This document shows positions 56,814 through 64,000 of a stretch of DNA of 64,000 nt, in pieces. Made by a program: the position numbers and the translations under genes. The notes below the pieces were generated by a model. The model saw nothing but the letters and a program-made list of their open reading frames with translations, was not told the origin of the DNA and ran no database searches. The DNA lies in assembly GCF_002575655.3 (NCBI RefSeq), contig NC_053037.3, forward strand, positions 507,354,544 through 507,418,543, written 5' to 3'. The stretch's first letter is position 1; every line of letters begins with the position of its first letter. This stretch comes from Aegilops tauschii subsp. strangulata. Lineage: Eukaryota; Streptophyta; Magnoliopsida; Poales; Poaceae.

Positions 56814-59717
56814 TGAAAGGATCTAGATGACGACTAGAGGGGGGGGGTGAATAGGCATTTTAAAACTGTTACGGATTTGGCTTTATCCTAATGCGGAATT
56901 AAACTAAACGGATACCTTTCAAGCACAAATCCTAAATATGCTAGGCTCAACTAAGTGCACCAACAACCTATGCTAAACAAGATAGGCACTTAAGGAAACT
57001 AGCAAGCACAAACTATATCACAAGATATGGAAATGTAGGAACAACTAAACAATTCAACTAGCACAAGATATATCAATATGAGCAAGTATGAATTGCGGTA
57101 AGTAAAGGGTGTGGGTAAGAGATAACCACAAGTGAGTCGGAGACGCGGATTTATCCCGAAGTTCACACTCGTGAGAGTGCTAATCTCCGTTAGAGCGGTG
57201 CCGAAGCCAAAGCTCCGGGGCGTCACCAAGTGACTCACCGTATTCTCCTTTTCGAGTCACCCCCAACGGATGAGCCTCGATTCACTCGGGGTTGGTCTTG
57301 AAGGCGACCACCACACCTTTACAAACCTCTCCGGAGCACACCACAAGCAAGGAAGCTTCCGGAGGAACTTGACCACCTAGGCCACTTCAACACCCTTCCC
57401 CGGAGCACACCACAAGAGGAAGCTTCCGGGGGAACCTTGGCCACATAGGCCTCTTCACAATCTTCACAATGAATATCACCAAACCGTCTAGGAGGCCGAA
57501 ACCTCCAAGAGTAATAAACTCACGGACTCTCACTCGAACTAATCGATGTGGGGAGCTCAAACCAATGCAACAAATGCAATGCAATGCCAAGCAACAAATT
57601 CTCAACACACTCTCTCAATCTCACAAGATGCACTTTTGAAAGTAGGAGATTGAGGAGAGGGGATGCAATGGATATGATCAACAAATGGCTCACAAATCCA
57701 TCCACAAATCCCCCTTCACATAGAGGGGAGAAAGGGCTTTGGGAGAGGTGTAAAGAGGCTCAAAATGGTGTTTTGAAAGTGTAAGAACCAACCCCCAACC
57801 GGTGGGAGGAAAGGCCCCTTAAATAGCCAAACTCAGAAACTAGCCGTTGGGGCTCCAACGAGCATTTCCTGGGCACCCCGTGTGCACGGGGGTTTAGACC
57901 CCGTGCCCACGGGGTCCCGTGCGCACGGTACAAGCCCCGTGCACATGGGGCCCCGTGCCCACGGGGGTCAAATACCCCGTGCACACGGAGTCCCCAGGAC
58001 AGCCAGCAGCAGCCCACTAAAACGTTGATAACTTTGGCATACGGACTCCGAATTCGATGATCTTGGGCTCGTTTTGAAGCTATGGAAAATCCCAAGGTCC
58101 TCACATAGAGAACCACCCAAGATCAACAAGAAAGAATGATGCAAGTAATGCAAAGGTTTGAGCTCTCTACATGCGACGTGATCAAGCTACTTGCCCGAGA
58201 GTCCCTCTTGATAGTATGGCTATCAAACCTATAATCCGGTCTCCCACCAAGCACTATGAGACCGGCAAAACTAGGAAAACCTAGCTAAGGAATACCTTTG
58301 CCTTGCACATTCAACTTGAGCTTGATGATGACTTTAATGCTTGCCTCAAGTTGGAATCCCTTTCTTGTCCACGACCACTTGGTGAAGATACTCGAATTGC
58401 TTCCTCATGATGCAATGAGGGAAGCCTTATCTCAAGCCCATCTTCACATGCACATGATCATGATGTGGACCGCAAGCTTCAAAGCATATAACCTCCGGCT
58501 TCTCATCTTGCACCTGGACTCCCCGAACTCGATGACCATCACCACTTGATGTCATCTCATCTTGCACTTGGACTCCTCGAATCCGATGACCATCACCACT
58601 TGATGTCATCCACACATAGGCTACACGAGATCTTTCCTTTTGATGCAAGCCTATGAGAAACACCTAACCCACATAGACATAACAAACATATAGCATGGGT
58701 TAGGTAACAAAGCACAATTCACAATTACTTACCATACCACTAGATCACTTGATCTCACGTGGTACATTGTTTGTGCTTTGTGAGTTGACCACTTAGATAT
58801 ACTCTTCGAGCTTCATCTTGGTCAACCAACATCTTTACTTCAAGCTCCATCTTGGTTTCTTGAAAGCCACAATGAACTCTTCATTTCACTTCATTGCTTC
58901 AAGACAATATCACCAAAGACTCTTTCATGACCATATCAAGTTCCACTATGAATATCATCTTGGTCACCACTTGCCCTTCTAAAAACTCCATCCCAAACTC
59001 TTGAGAGGCATAATGAATTCATCACTCTAGTTGCTTGCTCAAGACTTGATCACCATGATCTTGTCTTGAGAGGCATAATGAATTCTTCACTCTAGTTGCT
59101 TGCTTCAAGGCTTGATCAACCGAAACCCAACACATGAGCTCACCATGATCTTGTCTTGAAACCATAACTCGAATTCTTCTCTTTGATTATTCTCTCAAGC
59201 CTTGATCCTCAGAAGACCAACTTGAAACCTCGCTGGATATGGAATCTCGAGAGCCAACACCTAGGCCCCGTGAGCACGGGGTATCCAGAGAGTTGACACT
59301 CGACCCCGTGCGCACGGTATAAGCCCGTGTGCATGGGGTATCCAGAGAGGGATACCATGAGGACTTCTTCGGATGCTTTGATGGCAATCTTCACATAACA
59401 ACCCAAAGAACTTCAAGCATCACTATGGAACATATCTTCATATAAGATCCAATGCACTTGATGCTCCATAGGAATTGTCATTTAATACCAAAGCTTAGAG
59501 CAAATATAACTTCATCTATATGGACTTCATCCTTGATTCCATCCAATATCCTTGAGGCATTATCTTCATATATATGGACTTCATCATTGATTCCATCCAA
59601 TATCCTTGAGGCACCATCTATGGACAAAACCTTCAAATATATCTCACTGAAAACATTAGTCCATAGAGATTGTCATTCAATTACCAAAACCACACTTAGG
59701 GGCTACATGCCCTTTCA
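56814..59717 (-). repeat. Copia-2 5' LTR
   Basis: 2904 bp. A TATTTAA element on the minus strand at about 57828-57835 is the probable promoter. Palindrome clusters match those of the 3' LTR. Confidence 0.93.
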
Positions 59718-60942
59718 GGAGTAACATTTCTTCATATTGCTACAACAGATAAACGAGGTGCTATTAATCCTAATTTTTTTACTTGCTTGGGTTTATTTTT
59801 CCCGAGAAATTATTACTCTGGTTTGTTCCATCATCTGTACGCAGGTCTGTCAGATGGTGGCCGCATTAACGACGGTCGCTTGGTGGTTCGGTCAGTTTCT
59901 ATACACAGTTCGGCGAAACGCCGCATCCGGAACTCGGACCGGCCTGTGAATTCAGGCTTTACCATGCCTTCACCGAGTCGCGCCGACGCTCTGCATCGAC
60001 ATTGACTTCGGCGTCAGGCCACATCTCTTTAAATAAATTATTTTTGCGAAAAGCAATTATGCAAGGATTTTATATATATTGATATTATTCTTTTTTGGAC
60101 CGCACTATTTATGTGTGTAGGCGATCGACTTCGACTATATCACGCGGTCACTTCCGCAAGCCGACGTCGTGGTCCCAATCGGCATAAATCGGCTCGCATG
60201 ATCACCTTGCTGGTCGAATTGCCATACCGACATGTTCGGTTGCCTCAGGGACTTCGGCATCGTTGAGAGAACTCTACCTCATCGAGTGTTCGGCACACGG
60301 GCCACATTTCTTTCATTACTCACTTTGCATAAATTATTAATTATGCAACATTTTTTTTAATTTATTATTATTCCTATTATCTCCGGCTTGCACTATTTTC
60401 TGTGCACATGTAGATGATCCGGGTCGGGCAGCGCTGTCACCTCGGTGTACCGACATACCACGTCACCTCGGCTGGACCGTGGGCTTCGTCATCACTTCAT
60501 TAACCCACGCCGAGGACTTCGGCGTCACACTGTCGGCCTGCATTGGCCGTGCTATGTCGCCACTTCGGAGTGCTGAGCTCTTCACTCCGCCACCTCGGGA
60601 TCGGCTTGGGGGCTGGGACATTGTCCCACCGCATGCTCGGGCCACGCATCAACACCGAGCACATTAACCAGCTAAGTCGCTTTCATGCTCAAAAACTTTC
60701 AGTTTTAAATTTTGTTCGGTTCAACCAAGCATTATACTTTTTTGGCAAAAAGTATAATGTGAAAAACTTCCTTGTCAAAGCTTTGTTTGTGACACACAAA
60801 TTCAAATACCCCGTTTACTTGGGGGCTTCCTTTATGAAGCCTTTCCTCCTGCATATGATTATAATTGTATGGCTTCATTCCCTGTTCGTGTATTATGCCA
60901 CAATATGCATCATGTTGACTTAAGTGTTCCGCAAGCTGGGTT

Positions 60943-63130
60943 GCCTTGCTCCTGTGTTTACCCCTATGTTCCCGATTGTTCGGCTAGGGAGTAAAGGGAG
61001 CACCTCTGCGATTGTCATGATCGGGTCATCCGAGCTCGGACCTCAGACTGGGTGAAGCCGAAAGCTAGCGCTCTTATTGTTTTCAATCATGGTCGGCACA
61101 CAACGGAACTCATGAGTACAAAAAATCTATTGCACAAGTCTCATAGTAACAATGAGCAACCGAAGAAAGGTATCGATGGGGGTACTATTTTCTTCGAAGA
61201 TGCTTCTTACACTTCGTCAGTAATATAGCATAAGTTCCCTGAGCGCGCTTTGTCTGTTACAGCCTTATGGCCTGATTGCCTGGTTATCGGAAACACCGTC
61301 GATATTCTCGACAGGTGGAGTACATAACACTTTTCGGCCCTTGACCGAAGAGGGAGAAGCCGACGGTCGGTTAAGACGCGTTCAAAGTTCGGGTGAACAC
61401 AGATATGATATAAGTACTTCGGTACATACAATCATTATACATAAAATTCTTTTACCCAAGTCACTTGGGGGCTCATAAATTCACATGAGCTGTTTTATAA
61501 TAAGTATTTTCTTCTTGGTCGTTGCAAAATCTTTTTCTATCACTCCTTTTTTCAATGCGAGTGTGTGGTCAATAGCCGGGGAGCCTAGTTTTCTCTCTCA
61601 AAGCCATTCGAGTTTAGTTCGCTAAACTGGCCTAACAAGCAGTACTCCGCCTTCGGGATAGGAGGTTGCAGCCGTGGGCTGACCCGCTTGAGGTCTTGAG
61701 ATCGGATGTGTCATATTAATGCACGACAGAAGCACAAATTTTTTTAAGACCAATTTTGGATTGGCACCGAACACTTGATCTAGTTCGGACGTCAAGTTTT
61801 TACTGAAATTTTTTGGTTTTCCAAGCCTATGGCACTTTTAAACTATTTGTGTGTTTCCAGCATAAGTCTCACAGTGCAACGCCGGACACCTTTAGAGATT
61901 CGGCAAAATCATTCTCGGATATTGCTATATATGCATCGGTTTCGAATTGTGTCTTCGGTCAATAGTTGGGTTGCCCGGCTCCTGTGCTTGCCTCCTACGT
62001 TCCGCTTTGTTCGGCTAGGTGTGCAAAGGGAGAACCACTGCGATTGTGCTTCCAGCTCGCATGGTTAAGCACCTCAGTGGAGAAAGCCAAAAACTGACTG
62101 TCACAATAAGCGTAAACTGGTCAGCGATCCGATGACTATGTTAAATGATGGACCGTTCATAACATTGGCCGAAGTATTTACGGCTTGACCTCGACTGTCG
62201 CCGAACACTAACCGGGGACTAGTTACTGGCCTCCCAACTTTAAGCTCCTATGACTAAGTGAAAGTTATAAAGCCCGCATATCTGATTGCCTTGTTTCCGC
62301 TAACACAACCGCCTTCGGGCACCGAGACGTCGGCTAAGGGTTGTCTTGTTATTGCGGAAACACCCTGCGTAGTATCTACAAAGGGGTAGAAGCCGACGAT
62401 GGGCCACTTTCAAATGGTAAACGGTTGCAATGGAGTCAAAATAAACATATATCATCAGTGTTGTATTCATTATAATACAAGCGCTGCCTTTCGTAATTAT
62501 CGTTATAAAGCCATAAATATGCATCGATTTGACTTAAGATTTTGGCCAAGCTGGGTTGCCTGGCTCCTGTGATTACCCCTACGTTCCCGATTGTTCGGCT
62601 AGGAGGTAAAGAGAGAACCTCTGTGATTGTTACTTCCGGGTCATCCATGTTAGTACCTCAGACTGGGAGAAGCCGAAAGCTAGCCATCTTAAAGAATATA
62701 ATTGGTTGGCAACGACGGAAGTGAAAATTTTGGTTCATTTAGACCACATAGTTCGGAAACTTTCCCCGAACTAAATCCTCAATATTTTTCTCCCACATTG
62801 ATCGGAGGTGAGGTTTCATGATCATGCTTAGCATGACAACCCAAAGAAAGGAACCGATAGCGGGACTATTTTCTTTGGAAGACATTGCTTAGGTTAAGCA
62901 GTAATATAACATATCTCTCTGCGTACCTTTGTTCATAAAACCGTATGGCCGGATTGCCTTGTTTATCGTAAATCTTCGCCCTCCTAAAGGCTTTATAAAG
63001 TAGGACAAACACTCCTCGGCTACTTACCGAGGAGGTGGAAGCCGATGGTCGGTCAACAAAGTTTTGTACAATGCGGATCCGAGCATTAATGATGTAAAGT
63101 ACTTGGATACGTAGAATCATTACACATAAT
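60943..63130 (+). repeat. Three degenerate copies of a two-part module
   Basis: Part B (GGGTTGCC, GGCTCCTGTG, TTGTTCGGCTAGG, AACCTCTGCGATTGT) starts at about 60943, 61965 and 62551. Part A (TGATTGCCT, GGAAACACC, AGAAGCCGACG) follows each at about 61265, 62280 and 62945. Copies are strongly diverged. Confidence 0.75.
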
Positions 63131-63764
63131 TTTTGATTTTACTCTGGATATCGATCCTTAATTCGGCCACCCGTGCCCGCATTAAGGCTAGGGGGGCTAC
63201 TGGGCTTTGCGCTCATTATTTACTAATATTAAAAGGGCACATCGATCCCCTGATCTGGTGTTGCCACCCGACCAGTGTCTCGGGGGCTACGGCATTGGCA
63301 ATCCAATGCAGAAAATTTAAGTGCAATATAGCTTTCGAGGGTATTATGATCCTCAGGTTGGTCGGCCGCACCCAACCTGAGTCTCGAGGACTTTGCACAC
63401 CGCCTTTTGTATCCCGAAGTATTCTGCCGAGCTAGAAGTTGATCCTCAGGACGATTTGCGAATCAACCTGAGTCTCAGGGGCTACTGGGATCAGCGGTCT
63501 TATGTCATCCTCTGGTGCATCTCAGTTTTTAGACTGATACACACCTTGTGGGCTACTGGCTATATATCTCGGCAGAGAATAAATTGCACCAATAAAAAAT
63601 ATTGACAAAAATCGGCCCGCGGTCGGGGTGGTGCACCACCTCGGAAGTAGTCCGGCATAAAGCTCGGGCGCCAGTGGGTGGCTCCATAGAGGGCATTTCC
63701 GGCATTAAGCTCGGCTAAACTCCTTCAACTTTTTTGAACCAAGGTGATCTAAGACACCTCGGAT

Positions 63765-63925
63765 ATAGTCTGGTGTTGGAGCTTGGACATAGTCCGGCGT
63801 TGGAGCTCGCATACAGTCCGGTGTTGGAGCTCGGATACATTCCGGCGTTGGAGCTCGGAAGCGGTCCGGCGTTGGTGCTCGGCTGCAAAAGATACCTCGA
63901 ATACAATCCAACGTTGGAGCTCGGA
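63765..63925 (+). repeat. 24-bp tandem repeat
   Basis: Six or seven imperfect copies of a unit with the core AGTCCGGCGTTGGAGCTCGG. The apparent ORFs over this region are readings of the repeat. Confidence 0.85.
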
Positions 63926-64000
63926 CGCAAGGGGACACTGCCGCCCGGGAACAACATCAAACCCGAGGTGTGGCATAAAAATAACAAGGCATTGATAAAG

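Larger units (their letters stand above)
48097..59717 (-). mobile_element. Copia-2: young Copia-type element with gag only
   Basis: The ends are TG at 48097 and CA at 59717, with the duplication GGAGT at 48092-48096 and 59718-59722. The LTRs are 2905 and 2904 bp. The sense strand is minus, shown by the initiator-Met primer-binding site and gag. The internal region has a full gag ORF but only a short remnant of the integrase-RT junction, so it is non-autonomous. LTRs and interior carry GC-rich palindromes. Confidence 0.93.
46287..64000 (+). mobile_element. Gypsy-4: large Tat-related element, 5' part, continues past window
   Basis: It starts with an LTR (46287-46768) and primer-binding site, then noncoding internal sequence running to the window end with no recognisable gag or pol. 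Copia-2 is inserted at 48097-59717. The flank GTACA (46282-46286) should be the target duplication; its partner is outside the window. LTR and primer-binding site tie it to Gypsy-3. It resembles a large retrotransposon derivative made mostly of noncoding repeats. Confidence 0.82.
59723..64000 (+). other. Gypsy-4 internal sequence, repeat-rich and noncoding
   Basis: No ORF with a domain. The visible repeats are a unit of about 310 bp occurring twice (near 59990-60120 and 60290-60415), a two-part module occurring three times between 60943 and 63130, and a 24-bp tandem array at about 63765-63925. The module is shared with Gypsy-3. Confidence 0.7.

Noticed and set aside
57760..58116. 118-codon ORF present twice (also 49044-49400).
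   Set aside because: It is inside the Copia-2 LTRs across the palindromic cluster; it is identical because the LTRs are.
63705..63995. Several small ORFs at the right edge with repeated peptides.
   Set aside because: They follow the 24-bp tandem repeat, which is a multiple of three and so stays open by chance.

Overview
The window is intergenic DNA from a large grass genome, most probably a Triticeae species such as wheat, Aegilops or barley. I find no host gene that stands on its own. The evidence for Triticeae is the set of repeats: Athila-type and Tat-type Gypsy elements, a BARE/Angela-like Copia element, CACTA transposons with long subterminal repeat fields, and L1-type LINEs, all nested inside one another. 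I leave family names open unless stated.

Five nested insertions have both ends and an exact target-site duplication (TSD), and two more elements have intact termini. Left half: a LINE (ORF2 sense on +) runs from before base 1 to 29097 and is split twice. An Athila-type Gypsy ('Gypsy-1', 2364-17736, minus, TSD ATTAT) sits in its reverse transcriptase. A Tat-type Gypsy ('Gypsy-3', 19068-28705, minus, TSD ATTGG) sits in its RNase H. Gypsy-1 is itself split between RNase H and integrase by a CACTA element ('CACTA-1', 7645-12863, TSD GTA), which contains a smaller one ('CACTA-2', 8035-9516, TSD TCC). Gypsy-3 carries a solo LTR (21413-21891, TSD GTAAG). An older LINE 3' end (29098-30388) and an unclassified block (30389-33532) follow.

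Right half: a BARE/Angela-like Copia ('Copia-1', sense +) starts at 33533 and is split twice. A small Gypsy without polymerase ('Gypsy-2', 35964-43534, minus, TSD ATGGC) lies in its leader, and a very long Gypsy ('Gypsy-4', starting at 46287, sense +, running past the window end) lies in its integrase. Gypsy-4 is in turn split by 'Copia-2' (48097-59717, minus, TSD GGAGT), whose two 2.9-kb LTRs are almost identical, making it the youngest insertion.

Functionally, Gypsy-1 once encoded gag, protease, RT, RNase H and integrase plus a small extra 3' ORF, but it is broken by stops and frameshifts. Gypsy-2, Gypsy-3 and Copia-2 have lost most or all of pol and would have needed enzymes from relatives; no pol is seen in the visible part of Gypsy-4. 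Copia-2 keeps one uninterrupted gag ORF. Gypsy-3 carries a spliced accessory gene on the opposite strand, comparable in position to the antisense gene of maize Grande. The most unusual signals are internal copies of each Athila-type element's own polypurine tract, a palindromic GC-rich array in Copia-2, a 5S rRNA-derived segment in CACTA-2, a solo LTR landing on a splice donor, and a degenerate repeat module shared by Gypsy-3 and Gypsy-4.
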